Shown here in pieces: positions 10,001-18,814 of a stretch of DNA of 64,000 nt; the stretch's first letter is position 1; each line of letters opens with the position of its first letter. The notes beneath the pieces are model-generated. The model saw only the letters and a list, made by a program, of their open reading frames with translations, was not told the DNA's origin and made no database searches. Origin of the DNA: Candidatus Cloacimonadota bacterium. Lineage in GTDB: Bacteria; Cloacimonadota; Cloacimonadia; JGIOTU-2. The stretch is taken from positions 9,683-73,682 of the forward strand of contig JAFGDR010000022.1 of assembly GCA_016932035.1 (NCBI GenBank), written 5' to 3'. Both the position numbers and the translations under genes were made by a program.

Positions 10001-10062
10001 CCAATCCCAATATCTATTCAATAGGTCGCAGGATTTCCCTTGGTGTAAGATTTGAATGGTAA
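7030..10062 (+). CDS. TonB-dependent outer-membrane receptor with carboxypeptidase-regulatory-like domain
   Basis: 1010 residues. A signal peptide (1-22, ending VLHA) is followed by a CarboxypepD_reg-like beta sandwich (about 25-105), a plug domain (about 115-225, with IRGGRANEVVYTVDGM) and a 22-strand-type barrel to the C-terminus, which ends in an aromatic-rich strand with Trp last. This is the SusC/CirA-like architecture for active uptake across the outer membrane. The start is the ATG at 7030 because AAGGGAG at 7018-7024 precedes it; the ATG at 7015 would overlap that site. A DLNHDGKIEREDG segment near the C-terminus resembles an EF-hand loop. No SusD partner is present. The genes of its own energy complex follow directly. 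The substrate is unknown. Confidence 0.9.
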   Translation: MKRYLFAFTFVVLFLLVAVLHAGTTGKLAGRVTDIDSGEPVIGANVIIIEKQIGATTDDKGRYMVINIPPGTYEVKAFRMGYQAVTITDVKINLDLTTTLNFELKSTDTQIEGITVRAEQKLVERDITGSEKIISSEDIEQMPVQSIQEIVAVTAGAVGSGENLHIRGGRANEVVYTVDGMSVSNPVDNGFGMQLDMDAVGDMSVQTGGFTAEFGNAQSAIINLVTKSGGPEYSGKLEMSSDHIFDEGSNEDQVKFAFGGPIIPSGSQHQRDKFTFYLNTTGAWTDGRYKDYYALEETNPLSNPLGQLSYFGFGDSLYYFNEINSITEGRDKIWLFDVGDRYVNSYQANFKTKFQVSPTVKLTAAVRGDRETNLPFNYLNRLSLRYMNHWTTEHNQLALTWDQTISPKMFYTVRASRFETNIDLNSGVDRGWYFTAQNVDWNNPTWTEDPTSNNFGVHIPGQQEDQILEYYDQFNDEQPVPLFTNPGTHAGNFWKDQTITYSLRSDFTYQINEIHQAKTGIEIKFNEIYKDRLNNPWDIDDVTRLPNYLKTVTKVDTNVTPYDQLNMVAYGEDIYWKNDFIDAIKFAGGNIDGYKAFPWQGAYYLQDKMEWEGMIVNAGMRFDFWYLGNKYQIKSDTTGKYIDAEWDKVTYIVDDGSGGFETRTEDVKKFQIMVSPRLGVSHPITDKDVLHFAYNYQSQLPPMQYVFTSSTERAGEVGAQVGNPNLKPETTITYEVGVEHQMGEDYLLDVTIFYKNIYNLVSILDNDYSLLPDSIAQAGRQYWLYISQDYGSARGVELTLKKRFSNFWGFTLGYTYSWANGRNSGAVEARDNLREFPLDWDIRHNASLNFDFRIPEDEEFYLFGIKMPDKFYTSLLWRIQSGAPYTPLTPDPDSNVQLETNSDRLPWTNSADLRVSKAFNLFGDTKFTIFCNISNLFNTLNINYVDTKTGETPDKGTLTYWDTYDLNHDGKIEREDGEDVTGAAIYLEGLSNPNIYSIGRRISLGVRFEW

Positions 10063-10082
10063 AAATTTAGGAGGATATACAA

Positions 10083-10886
10083 GTGTATACCAATAAGAAA
10101 TTCAGAATTCTACTCTTGGCATTATTGATAACTGGCATGTTTGTCGGCAACCTTTGTGCGCAGGATGAAATGACAGTTGAAGACACAACAGCAATTACTG
10201 AAGAAGAAGTTGTTGTCGTTGAAGAAACAGTCCAAACTGGAGGCATTGAAGCCTTCGCACGTAAAATTGTCGGTAGCGGCTTAGTTGATCTTTTCATCAA
10301 AGGTGGATGGGTCATGTACCCGATGCTCATTCTCGTTATCTGGGCATTAGCAACTTCCATCTGGAAAATTATTTCCCTTCGTTACGCAAAAATATCTGTT
10401 CACGATTTCTTAGAGAAGCTTCTCCCATTAGTTAAAGAAAAGAAATTCGATGATGCAATAGCACTGTGTGCGAAGACCCGTGGACCTGTTGCCAGCGTTC
10501 TACATGCTGGACTGCTCAAAGCAGATAAAGGTTCAGAAGAAGTTGAAAAAGCTGTTGAACATGCTGCAATTCTTGAAATGTCATTCCTTGAAAAAGGACT
10601 TATTGCTTTGGCAACGACCATTAACCTTGCTCCTATGCTTGGATTCCTTGGAACGGTTGTTGGTATGATCCAGGCTTTCGAAGCAATCGCTGCTGCTGGT
10701 GAAGTTGAACCAACAATTGTAGCAAGCGGTATTTCAGTAGCTTTGATCACAACAGCATCAGGTTTGGCAGTCGCTATACCTATCCAGTTATTCAACAATT
10801 TCTTTGTATCTGTTATTGATGGATTGATCATCGACATGCAGACTGGCTCTGAGAAATTGACGGAAGCATTATTAGAAGTCAAATAG
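10083..10886 (+). CDS. exbB: ExbB/TolQ/MotA proton channel protein with signal-like N-terminal extension
   Basis: 267 residues. The ExbB core has a helix at about 77-97, a cytosolic loop, and two helices at about 172-198 and 215-240, with the signature APMLGFLGTVVGMIQAF (183-199). It forms the proton-driven motor with ExbD that energises TonB. Residues 1-27 look like a cleavable signal peptide ending CAQ, followed by an acidic stretch (28-51), so the protein carries a periplasmic extension absent from E. coli ExbB. The start is a GTG at 10083, with AGGAGG at 10069-10074. It follows the receptor by 20 bp. Confidence 0.92.
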   Translation: MYTNKKFRILLLALLITGMFVGNLCAQDEMTVEDTTAITEEEVVVVEETVQTGGIEAFARKIVGSGLVDLFIKGGWVMYPMLILVIWALATSIWKIISLRYAKISVHDFLEKLLPLVKEKKFDDAIALCAKTRGPVASVLHAGLLKADKGSEEVEKAVEHAAILEMSFLEKGLIALATTINLAPMLGFLGTVVGMIQAFEAIAAAGEVEPTIVASGISVALITTASGLAVAIPIQLFNNFFVSVIDGLIIDMQTGSEKLTEALLEVK

Positions 10887-10908
10887 CAATGTAAGGAATT
10901 GATTTAGC

Positions 10909-11322
10909 ATGAATATTATAAAAGCAAAAAAACCGCGTCTCAATCCTAAGATTCCGACATCGTCGATGGCTGACGTGGCATTTCTTTTGCTCGTATTCTT
11001 CCTTGTTACAACAAAGTTCGATGTGAAAGAAGGGCTCGGTTTAGTGCTTCCACCTCACTCCGAATCAGGCGGTCAAAAGGTCAAGATCAAGCAGGAAAAC
11101 CTCACAAAGATCAAAGTTAATAGAAGAGGTGATATCGCTGTTGATGACAAAATTGTCACACCTGCTGAACTTGAGCAGATCGTCGCTGATGTAATCGTGG
11201 AAAATCCGAAAATGGTCTTTGTGCTGGAAGCAGATCGTCAGGCACGGTACGAAATGATGGTTCGTGCTCTTGATAGATTACTCGCTGCCGGTGCTCAAAC
11301 CGTATCACTATCTACCCGATAA
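10909..11322 (+). CDS. exbD: ExbD/TolR-family biopolymer transport protein (first copy)
   Basis: 137 residues: a short cytosolic N-terminus, one transmembrane helix at about 21-38, and a periplasmic domain. MADVAFLLLVFFLVTTKF holds the proton-carrying Asp at residue 22. It works with ExbB and a second ExbD encoded next. Its N-terminus is rich in Lys/Arg/Pro, as usual. AAGGA lies before the start. Confidence 0.92.
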   Translation: MNIIKAKKPRLNPKIPTSSMADVAFLLLVFFLVTTKFDVKEGLGLVLPPHSESGGQKVKIKQENLTKIKVNRRGDIAVDDKIVTPAELEQIVADVIVENPKMVFVLEADRQARYEMMVRALDRLLAAGAQTVSLSTR

Positions 11323-11330
11323 GAGGTTCT

Positions 11331-11738
11331 ATGGCAAAAATAGTAAGAAAAACAAAAATCGATTCTGAGATCCCAAATGCTTCAATGTCCGATATTGCTT
11401 TCTTACTGCTGATATTCTTTATGGTTTCAACAACCTTCGTGAAAGAAAAAGGGTTGAAGGTAGACCTTCCCCGCGCTCAAGCCATTCAGAAGATCAACAG
11501 ACGCAACGCTGCAACTATTTATGTCAGCCGTTCAGGCCTTATCTCTATCGATGATTTTGCTACTCCAGTTGACCAGATACAGTATGTTATGCAGGCAAAA
11601 GTTGCAGAAAATCCTGCAATGATAACTAGCTTTAGAACTGATAAGGATACTGAATACGGCATCATGGTAGATGTGATGAACGAGCTTAAGAAAGCAAATG
11701 CTCTAAGGGTCTCCTTTGAAGCCCGGAAATTTAGGTAA
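11331..11738 (+). CDS. exbD: ExbD/TolR-family biopolymer transport protein (second copy)
   Basis: 135 residues, paralogous to the preceding ExbD, with the channel Asp at residue 21 in MSDIAFLLLIFFMVSTTF and a periplasmic domain. Two ExbD genes in tandem after ExbB are common outside Proteobacteria and may form a mixed dimer in the ExbB pentamer. AGAGG lies just before the start, and the gap to the first copy is 8 bp. Confidence 0.92.
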   Translation: MAKIVRKTKIDSEIPNASMSDIAFLLLIFFMVSTTFVKEKGLKVDLPRAQAIQKINRRNAATIYVSRSGLISIDDFATPVDQIQYVMQAKVAENPAMITSFRTDKDTEYGIMVDVMNELKKANALRVSFEARKFR

Positions 11739-11768
11739 TGCACTATAAATTACTAAAGGTTTTATATT

Positions 11769-12407
11769 ATGCAAAATAAATCTGTTAATACTCAAAATGA
11801 TTGGAAAGACGTTGCGAGTTCTTTTTATGAGAAATCATTATCACTCGCACTTCTTTTGCTGCTCTTCACTTTCATGGTCTTCCCCAAGATCGAAGTGAAA
11901 CCTTATCAGCATAAGGCAAAAGAAATCCAAACCATTGAGATCCCACCCGAAGTACGGCAGAAGTTCAAACCTCCGGAAGAAGTAAAACCTATCATACCTC
12001 TCACTATTGAAGAGAGTGATATGGGAGATGAAGATGAGGTTGAAGAAATCGAGACTATCGGTCCGACCACTCTTGATCTCACAAAACCCCCTCCCGTATC
12101 TCGTGAAGGTACAACACCGAAATTTGTTGTTCATGAAGAAGAGCCAATTCCGATGAAAAAGGTTGAACCCGAATATCCCGATTTTGCTAAAAATGCCGGC
12201 ATCGAAGGTTCTGTAACACTTCGTGCAGAAGTCTTTGAAGATGGTTCGGTTGGTGCTGTTGAGATTGTTAAAAGTCTTCAGTCTGGTCCTGGTGGTCTCG
12301 ACGAAGCAGCAATTGAAGCAGTCAAACAATGGAAATTCATACCTGCAAAAAATCAAGGAAAACCTGTTGCAGTCTGGGTTACCTTTCCGATAACATTCCA
12401 GTTATAA
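11769..12407 (+). CDS. tonB: TonB family energy-transducing protein
   Basis: 212 residues. An N-terminal helix at about 24-39 anchors it in the inner membrane; a Pro/Glu/Lys-rich spacer (about 45-118) crosses the periplasm; the C-terminal TonB domain (about 125-212) shows EPEYPDFAKNAGIEGSV and ends VWVTFPITFQL, as typical. It transmits ExbB/ExbD work to the receptor encoded at the head of the cluster. The spacer is rather short and acidic. It is followed within 50 bp by the secreted-protein gene. Confidence 0.92.
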   Translation: MQNKSVNTQNDWKDVASSFYEKSLSLALLLLLFTFMVFPKIEVKPYQHKAKEIQTIEIPPEVRQKFKPPEEVKPIIPLTIEESDMGDEDEVEEIETIGPTTLDLTKPPPVSREGTTPKFVVHEEEPIPMKKVEPEYPDFAKNAGIEGSVTLRAEVFEDGSVGAVEIVKSLQSGPGGLDEAAIEAVKQWKFIPAKNQGKPVAVWVTFPITFQL

Positions 12408-12456
12408 AGTAGTACATATGAAAAATAGAATTTTAAAGAAGAAAGTAGGAGGTAAT

Positions 12457-15400
12457 ATGCGCTCAAAAATTGGTTTCCTGCCTGTTTTTCTGGTAGTGCT
12501 CCTCATGCTGATCCTCTCAAGCTCTGTAGTTTGGGCTCGATCGGTTAATGGTGGCTCCGGCGCAAATAGAAGACTTGATATCTTTCACTATCATGATGTT
12601 GGAAACATATGGTTGCGAGTGAGTAACTATGGTTTCTTTGGCTCTGGAGATGATGTAGTTCCCCAATGGCCCTCCCTGGAATATCCTGGTGGATCCGGTA
12701 TCGATTATCTATACCAAGGAGCTCTTTGGTTCGGTGCATGCAAACAACGAAGAAATGACTTCGGACAAATGTTGTATTGGCAAGATGCGAACCAAGAGAC
12801 AACCGGGACAGTTAATATGGGCTATGGAAGGGTTATTGATACACTCGTTACTGTTGGTTTTGATGGTGATGATGATTATTACGAATTCCTTCCAGCGTAT
12901 AATCCGTTAGAAGAAAATGTTCTTGGACCTAAGTACGATATCTACAACCTGAAAGATGGTGTTATTGAATCATCGATCCGTGACCAGCAAACTGGTGTGG
13001 ATGATGATGGAGATGGCAAAATCGATGAAGATCCAGCTGGATTTGCATTTCCCTATCGTAGTACCGTTCCCTCACAATTCAACACTTTTGAATCAGGCAT
13101 GAATGAATTCAGAGGTGTAGTAGATAGAACACAGTGTTTACCGGACGAGATCCTCGCAAACATCGACATCTGGTTCCCTCTCGGTTTCCTTGAACTGGGA
13201 TATGTAGACCCGGATAGCATCTATAACTTTGCTCAAATACAGGACGATGATGGAGATCTGCTTCGTGATGAAGATGGCTATCCTATCTCAGAACAGGACT
13301 TCCTTGGCTACTATTATGACTATAGTCCCTTTGGAACACCCGGCGAACGAGTACAGGAAGCACAATCCTATGCTCAAGAACATATTCCTAATAATATCCG
13401 TGTCCGCCAGGTAAGTTTTCAGTGGAGTTATGAATATATTAAAAATCTGGTTTATGTCGAATTCGATATAACCAACATGAATACTGTCGATACACTCTTC
13501 GACTGTGCTATGGCAGTGTACATGGACTGTGATGTTGGTCCTCAATCATGGGGGGCTCAGGCTCGAGCTGGTGACGATATAAGTAGCTATGTTCCTGGAG
13601 AAGGCTTTGAGTTTGCCTATACATACGATGCTGATCAGGATGGAGGTCTCACCACAGGTTACGTAGGTTCTCGTGTGTGTACTCCTGATCCTGAACAATT
13701 AGACTTCGCTTGCTGGACATGGGACGTTGGGGATGGTCCAAGTCATAATGTTTCGAATGCGGATAGAAACGAAAAATACTGGCTGATGACACATAATAAA
13801 GACTCATTCAGCACAAAATACACATCGCTCCGTGAAGATCCTGGCGCTCAATTAAATGATCCATGCGATACAAGATACCTCTTTGCCTTCTATGGTGATA
13901 TGCAGGGATTTGATGCACCAACGGATTCAAGCTGGAACCTCCTTCCCGGTGAAACCATGAAAATCGTTATTGCCGTTTTCCCAGGAGACGATGTTGAAGA
14001 GCTGAAGAGAACAGCTATATGGTCAAAAGTATTATATGGTGAAGCTCAAACTCTTACTACAGTTGTTCTACCGGATACCTTCAAACATTATGAAGCACCA
14101 GGACCTCCTGACATTCCACATATGACACTCGATCAATCACTAGATGGAGATACAATCTTTGTTTATTGGGACAATCGATCAGAATTTACTGTAGATCGAA
14201 TGACCCTTACAAAAGAATTTGTAGGTTGGCAGGACAGCATTCCATTCCTTGATAGTTACATAGGAAAATATGATGAACAGTTAGCCCATTATGGTTATTT
14301 TCCCGAAGAATTTGATCCTTGGCATTGGAATGGTCAAACTTATAATATAAATGCTACTGTTAATCCGTGGACAGCGTATCGCTTGCGACATGACTTCCAG
14401 GGATACTCGCTTTGGAAAGCTGCAAACTCAGGTGAGCAAGATGCATACATGAGAATGAATCGATGGGATAAAATAGATACTCAACAGGATATGAGAGATT
14501 ATAATGTATGTATGAATCTTCCTATTGACAGTATGAATGTTTCTTACGGTGGACAATTGGGAATCAATAACGGAATTCCAATGGACTACATTGTTGGAAC
14601 AAATCCAACAGAAGATATCATTTATACTACTGACAGCACAGTGTACTGGACTGACTATTACAGACTCGACTCGCTATATTCTTTCGTGAAAGTTGTTGAT
14701 GGAAATATGGTATATGGAATTCCTTTGTATAATATTCTTGATAGTACAGACCAATGCATACAAGATAGTGTTCAAGAATATTCTACCCTCCCAGAGGAAG
14801 AAAGACATAGAAAAGAATCCCTTCTCTTCAAGAATCCCCAAATGAGCAATGACCTTTATCTGGACCTCTATGACGACAGATTGATACCTCTACCAGAACA
14901 TTTAGGTCAGGCACATCCTCAAGGTTTGCTTGAATTGAAAAAGGAGCGTTTATCTCGAAGATATTATATCAGTGAGATACTCTATCCTGAAAAAGGTGTA
15001 GAAAACTACTTTGCTGTCACATCGTTTGACAGAGGTATTCCTTCTCAAAACTTACAAGCTCTTGAGTCAGGTAAAGATGGAAACCGAATAACAATTTTCG
15101 GCGGTCCCTCTGCTGCAACGAATCTTGACGATATCTATGTTGTCCCAAATCCGTATCTTGGACAAAGTAAATTTGATGGACGACGTGATAAGGATGAGAA
15201 TGGAGACAGAAGTAAACGTATCTGGTTTGTAAATCTCCCTGAAAAATGTACAATAAGAATATATACTCTTGCCGGTGATCTCGTTGATGAGATTGAACAT
15301 GACGGCGTATCAACCGTTGATGTTATTAATCCCAGTAAAGCAACACATATAGGTATTGCTCCAGGTGGTATCGAACCTTGGGATCTTCTCTCTAAACACG

Positions 15401-15492
15401 ATCAGATCATTGCAAGCGGTGTGTATCTTTATTCTGTTGAAGACCATGCGACTGGCGATGTTAAAGTCGATAAACTTGTTTTAATTAAATAA
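12457..15492 (+). CDS. Large secreted protein with Asp-rich calcium-type loops and FlgD-like C-terminal domain
   Basis: 1011 residues. The start is the ATG at 12457, since AGGAGG (12447-12452) precedes it and a signal peptide (1-27, ending VVWA) follows; an in-frame ATG at 12418 adds 13 residues with no ribosome site. Two EF-hand/TSP3-like Asp loops are seen: VDDDGDGKIDEDP near 181-193 and DDDGDLLRDEDG near 263-274. The C-terminal about 110 residues begin IYVVPNPYLG and contain IRIYTLAGDLV and IIASGVYLYSVE, the FlgD-like / type A sorting-domain pattern, which suggests surface export. The middle is not recognised. It lies between tonB and the PorV-like gene, probably co-transcribed. Confidence 0.75.
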   Translation: MRSKIGFLPVFLVVLLMLILSSSVVWARSVNGGSGANRRLDIFHYHDVGNIWLRVSNYGFFGSGDDVVPQWPSLEYPGGSGIDYLYQGALWFGACKQRRNDFGQMLYWQDANQETTGTVNMGYGRVIDTLVTVGFDGDDDYYEFLPAYNPLEENVLGPKYDIYNLKDGVIESSIRDQQTGVDDDGDGKIDEDPAGFAFPYRSTVPSQFNTFESGMNEFRGVVDRTQCLPDEILANIDIWFPLGFLELGYVDPDSIYNFAQIQDDDGDLLRDEDGYPISEQDFLGYYYDYSPFGTPGERVQEAQSYAQEHIPNNIRVRQVSFQWSYEYIKNLVYVEFDITNMNTVDTLFDCAMAVYMDCDVGPQSWGAQARAGDDISSYVPGEGFEFAYTYDADQDGGLTTGYVGSRVCTPDPEQLDFACWTWDVGDGPSHNVSNADRNEKYWLMTHNKDSFSTKYTSLREDPGAQLNDPCDTRYLFAFYGDMQGFDAPTDSSWNLLPGETMKIVIAVFPGDDVEELKRTAIWSKVLYGEAQTLTTVVLPDTFKHYEAPGPPDIPHMTLDQSLDGDTIFVYWDNRSEFTVDRMTLTKEFVGWQDSIPFLDSYIGKYDEQLAHYGYFPEEFDPWHWNGQTYNINATVNPWTAYRLRHDFQGYSLWKAANSGEQDAYMRMNRWDKIDTQQDMRDYNVCMNLPIDSMNVSYGGQLGINNGIPMDYIVGTNPTEDIIYTTDSTVYWTDYYRLDSLYSFVKVVDGNMVYGIPLYNILDSTDQCIQDSVQEYSTLPEEERHRKESLLFKNPQMSNDLYLDLYDDRLIPLPEHLGQAHPQGLLELKKERLSRRYYISEILYPEKGVENYFAVTSFDRGIPSQNLQALESGKDGNRITIFGGPSAATNLDDIYVVPNPYLGQSKFDGRRDKDENGDRSKRIWFVNLPEKCTIRIYTLAGDLVDEIEHDGVSTVDVINPSKATHIGIAPGGIEPWDLLSKHDQIIASGVYLYSVEDHATGDVKVDKLVLIK

Positions 15493-15503
15493 AGGTGGTT
15501 AAC

Positions 15504-16541
15504 ATGAAAAGGATAATTTTATTACTATTGGCCCTTTTACTGATACCAACCTTGGTTCAAGCTGATATTTTTGCAAAAGTTGGTACTGCCGGTTTACAGT
15601 TCTTGAAAATCGGTGTTGATGCTCGTGCTATTGGTATGGCAGAAGCTTATACTGCATATACAAAGGGAGCTTCATCCACGTATTGGAACGTTGCCGGACT
15701 TGCCTATTCTACCGATACAGAGTTATTTTTAAATCATACGCGATATGTTGCTGACATTAACTATGATTATCTCACCATTGCCTTCCCAACCTCTTTTGGT
15801 GTTTTCGGAATTAACGGTTCACTATTGTATATGGATTGGATGGATGTTACTACTGCTGATGAATTTGGTCCAAACGGCGAACAATTTACCTGTAGCGATA
15901 TGATGGCTGGATTATCTTATGCAACAATGCTGACTGATAAATTTTCAGTTGGTTTATCATTTAAATATCTAAGGGAAAACCTTGATGAATATGACGTCAA
16001 CGGCTGGGGTATAGACCTCGGATCACTTTATAATACCGGTTGGAAAGATCTAACGATTGGAATGAGTTTGAGGAATTTTGGTCCTGAAGTGAAATACACC
16101 CTCGATAATGATGGAGATGGGCTTATTGATGAAGACCCATATGATCTTCTCGACAATGATGCTGACGGACTTGTTGATGAAGATAGAGAAGAACTCTCTT
16201 TCGCACTTCCAATGAACTTCTCTCTTGGTATTGCAATGAGCATTTTAGAATCGAACATGCAGTCTCTCGATGCTGTTTTCCAGATTGACAACTGTGTCGA
16301 TCGTCTTGAAACCTACAATGCTGGACTTGAATACAGAATCGGAACCTTCTTCCTGCGTGGTGGATATCAATTTAATCTTGATTGTCAAGCTGCTTCTTTC
16401 GGATTGGGCTGGAAACTTGCTACTTCCTTTGCTGTTATGGATATTGATGCTGCATACACTCCTTTTGGTAAACTAGAAGAAAAGATGGATGGACAATTCC
16501 TGACCGGACCTATACGTCTATCCCTGAAAATGAAATTTTAA
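15504..16541 (+). CDS. PorV/PorQ-family outer-membrane barrel protein
   Basis: 345 residues with a signal peptide (1-20, ending VQA). The N-terminus (KVGTAGLQFLKIGVDARAIG, then TYWNVAGLA) is the PorV/PorQ signature, and the rest is a FadL-like barrel ending in LSLKMKF. In type IX secretion PorV carries cargo bearing C-terminal sorting domains at the outer membrane; the adjacent cargo-like genes fit this. Two Asp-rich loops, DNDGDGLIDEDP (201-212) and DNDADGLVDEDRE (217-229), form an unusual insertion between barrel strands. The start is the ATG at 15504, with AAGGTGG at 15492-15498; a GTG at 15495 overlaps that site. Confidence 0.85.
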   Translation: MKRIILLLLALLLIPTLVQADIFAKVGTAGLQFLKIGVDARAIGMAEAYTAYTKGASSTYWNVAGLAYSTDTELFLNHTRYVADINYDYLTIAFPTSFGVFGINGSLLYMDWMDVTTADEFGPNGEQFTCSDMMAGLSYATMLTDKFSVGLSFKYLRENLDEYDVNGWGIDLGSLYNTGWKDLTIGMSLRNFGPEVKYTLDNDGDGLIDEDPYDLLDNDADGLVDEDREELSFALPMNFSLGIAMSILESNMQSLDAVFQIDNCVDRLETYNAGLEYRIGTFFLRGGYQFNLDCQAASFGLGWKLATSFAVMDIDAAYTPFGKLEEKMDGQFLTGPIRLSLKMKF

Positions 16542-16577
16542 TATTAATCATTAATTAATTACGGAGGATTAACAAAA

Positions 16578-18746
16578 ATGAAAAAAATTGCTATGTTTAG
16601 CGTGATGCTACTCGTGCTCGCTGGAATGGTTTGGGCAAATGATATACCTCAGCCAATCAACAATAATTCATATGTTCCGGCAGAAGCTCCAAAGCATCTC
16701 AAAGTTGCCTCTCCAACCCGTAATGACGGCAACTTCGATGTTCCCGACTGGGAATTCATCCAACAACCAACAACTCTTGCGGGTTTTACTAACTACTATG
16801 ACTATATGCCAGGTAGTTACTGTGGTCGCCCTTTAATGACTCAACCCGATGCATTCGGTGGAGTCTACTTCGTATTCCACGGTCGTCCAAATACAACCGA
16901 TAATAGAAGAGTTTATTGGGCGTATGTGCATGCTGCTGGTAATATTGAATATGCAACAATTACCACTTCTGACACATGGCAGGGTTATCCTGGAATGACC
17001 ATGCATCCTGCTTCTGGCGATCCTATTGTCTCATGGCATGATATTATGGACTCGGCCACCCCTGAAGACACGAACACTCGTGTAACTTATGATGACTACG
17101 GTCTTCTGTTTATACCCGGCTTCTGGAAAACACCTGTAACATTTGACCAGCCAATTCCTTACGTTGACGAATATATCTGGCCTTATATGTACATTGGAAT
17201 GGCTCCTGATTATGCTACTACCGGCAACTACCGTGTGTATCAGATCAGTGGTCAGAATCCTGATGGTGAAATCGAACACGACATCCTTCGCTGGATCGAT
17301 GTTCCTGAAGACACCTATGTATATGGCGATCTTGAAATTATGCTGAACAAGAACAACTGGTCTCCTTACGTAAACATTTCACGTGACTGGTCAGATCCCG
17401 CAGCCGGCATCGACTGCCGTCCATATCCCTCATTTGCCGTAGATCCATTCACTGCTGGACACGTGGCAATATTCGGTTACGCCGGATACACAAACGGTCT
17501 TGTTGGTGGTGAAGTTGTACCTCAGGGCTTCTACGTTTGGGACTCTTATGATGGTGGAGCAACATGGGATTATGCAAACTTCCATTCATATCAAACAGAT
17601 GTTGGTATGTACAATGAATATGTCATGTGGGCTGTTGACAATGTTCCTGGTTTTGTAGATGACAGCAGTATTCCTTATCCTGAACTTCATGTCTGGATCG
17701 GTTGGCCCGGTAACCAGCATTCAACCCACAGAACAGCAACTTTTGATAGTGAAGGAAATCTTCACCTTCCAGAACAATTCTGGATAAGTAACGTTGATGG
17801 TGCAGCAGGAAATGCATCGTACTGGCCATATTATCTCTTCCAATATCAAGTTGAAGTTGTTTACAAAACTGATGGCACCTGGGAAATCCGCGAAGTTCCG
17901 AATCTACCTGGTGTCGATGCTATGAGCGGACACACAGTACCATGGGAAATCGAACCCGTTAGTGGTGATACTCTCATTTACCCTTGGCTTACCATGCCAT
18001 TTACCGATATTACAACCGTCGGTTTCCATGAAAATACTCAACGAAATGCTGCTAACTTTGAAAACAGCTGGATGGTTCAGGTATGGGATGACGGCACAAA
18101 AACACTCATGGCTGAAAATGCTATTCCTGGATATGACGCATATGCAACTCATCCAATTCTTTATGTATCTGCAACCAATAACAACGGTGAAAACTGGAGT
18201 GCTCCAATTGAGCTTTCCGATATTTACAGTACTGCATTCCCCGGTTTTGCAGACATGATCACCATGTATCCATATATCAATCCAACGATCAAAGATCTTG
18301 GTGATGGCTGGGGACAGATCGACATGTACTTCTTTGATGATAATGATTATGGTAGCTCGATTCAGCAGATGGGTCCGGCAACTGGTGGTGAAATGGTCTA
18401 TTGTTCATTCAAGATCGATTTTGCAAATATGATCGTATCAACAGATCCTTCACAGTCACAACCGGAAGCAACTATGACACTTCGCAATGTTCCGAATCCT
18501 TTCTTCTCACATACTCAAATCCAGTTCTCGGCTAATGTTGGTGTTGAAAATGCAAAAGTCACGATCTATAATACTAAAGGTCAGCTTGTAAAATCTATTG
18601 ATGCAATTGCCGATTCTCATACTGCAGGACATGCAATGTGGGATGGTACCGATGAGTTTGGTAAAGATGTAGCAAATGGAATCTACTTCTATAAAGTAGA
18701 AACCAATGGTGCTACAATTGCCAAAAAGATGATGCTCAATAGATAA
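16578..18746 (+). CDS. Secreted Asp-box protein with C-terminal sorting-type domain (paralogue 1)
   Basis: 722 residues, signal peptide 1-20 (ending VWA). The body is rich in aromatic residues and has Asp-box-like motifs (SYDGGATW and NNNGENWS), as in sialidase-like beta propellers; catalytic sialidase residues were not identified. The last about 85 residues start VPNPFFSHTQIQF and contain VTIYNTKGQLV and VANGIYFYKVE, ending KKMMLNR: an FlgD-like / type IX type A domain. ACGGAGG at 16560-16566 marks the start. It lies 36 bp after the PorV-like gene, with a strong terminator after it. It is the most diverged of three tandem relatives. Function is unknown; cell-surface binding or hydrolysis are both possible. 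Confidence 0.75.
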   Translation: MKKIAMFSVMLLVLAGMVWANDIPQPINNNSYVPAEAPKHLKVASPTRNDGNFDVPDWEFIQQPTTLAGFTNYYDYMPGSYCGRPLMTQPDAFGGVYFVFHGRPNTTDNRRVYWAYVHAAGNIEYATITTSDTWQGYPGMTMHPASGDPIVSWHDIMDSATPEDTNTRVTYDDYGLLFIPGFWKTPVTFDQPIPYVDEYIWPYMYIGMAPDYATTGNYRVYQISGQNPDGEIEHDILRWIDVPEDTYVYGDLEIMLNKNNWSPYVNISRDWSDPAAGIDCRPYPSFAVDPFTAGHVAIFGYAGYTNGLVGGEVVPQGFYVWDSYDGGATWDYANFHSYQTDVGMYNEYVMWAVDNVPGFVDDSSIPYPELHVWIGWPGNQHSTHRTATFDSEGNLHLPEQFWISNVDGAAGNASYWPYYLFQYQVEVVYKTDGTWEIREVPNLPGVDAMSGHTVPWEIEPVSGDTLIYPWLTMPFTDITTVGFHENTQRNAANFENSWMVQVWDDGTKTLMAENAIPGYDAYATHPILYVSATNNNGENWSAPIELSDIYSTAFPGFADMITMYPYINPTIKDLGDGWGQIDMYFFDDNDYGSSIQQMGPATGGEMVYCSFKIDFANMIVSTDPSQSQPEATMTLRNVPNPFFSHTQIQFSANVGVENAKVTIYNTKGQLVKSIDAIADSHTAGHAMWDGTDEFGKDVANGIYFYKVETNGATIAKKMMLNR

Positions 18747-18768
18747 GCCCGTCTTTGCATAAATATTT

Positions 18769-18802
18769 AGCCTGCTCATTTGGTTGAGCAGGCTTTTTTT
18801 TT
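18769..18802 (+). terminator. Rho-independent terminator after paralogue 1
   Basis: A 10-bp perfect stem, AGCCTGCTCA (18769-18778) with TGAGCAGGCT (18785-18794), and a 6-nt loop are followed by a run of T to 18802. It closes the region from the receptor to paralogue 1. Confidence 0.92.
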
Positions 18803-18814
18803 GCCTATAACTTC

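Noticed and set aside
10400-10882. Minus-strand open frame of 160 codons opposite exbB
   Set aside because: Shadow of a strongly conserved gene; Ser/Ala-rich with no start signal.
11841-12356. Minus-strand open frame of 171 codons opposite tonB
   Set aside because: Cys/Phe-rich shadow of the Pro/Glu-rich TonB spacer, with no family features.
12418-12456. Upstream in-frame ATG for the 1011-residue protein
   Set aside because: It has no ribosome site and would place 13 charged residues before a clean signal peptide; AGGAGG precedes the next ATG.
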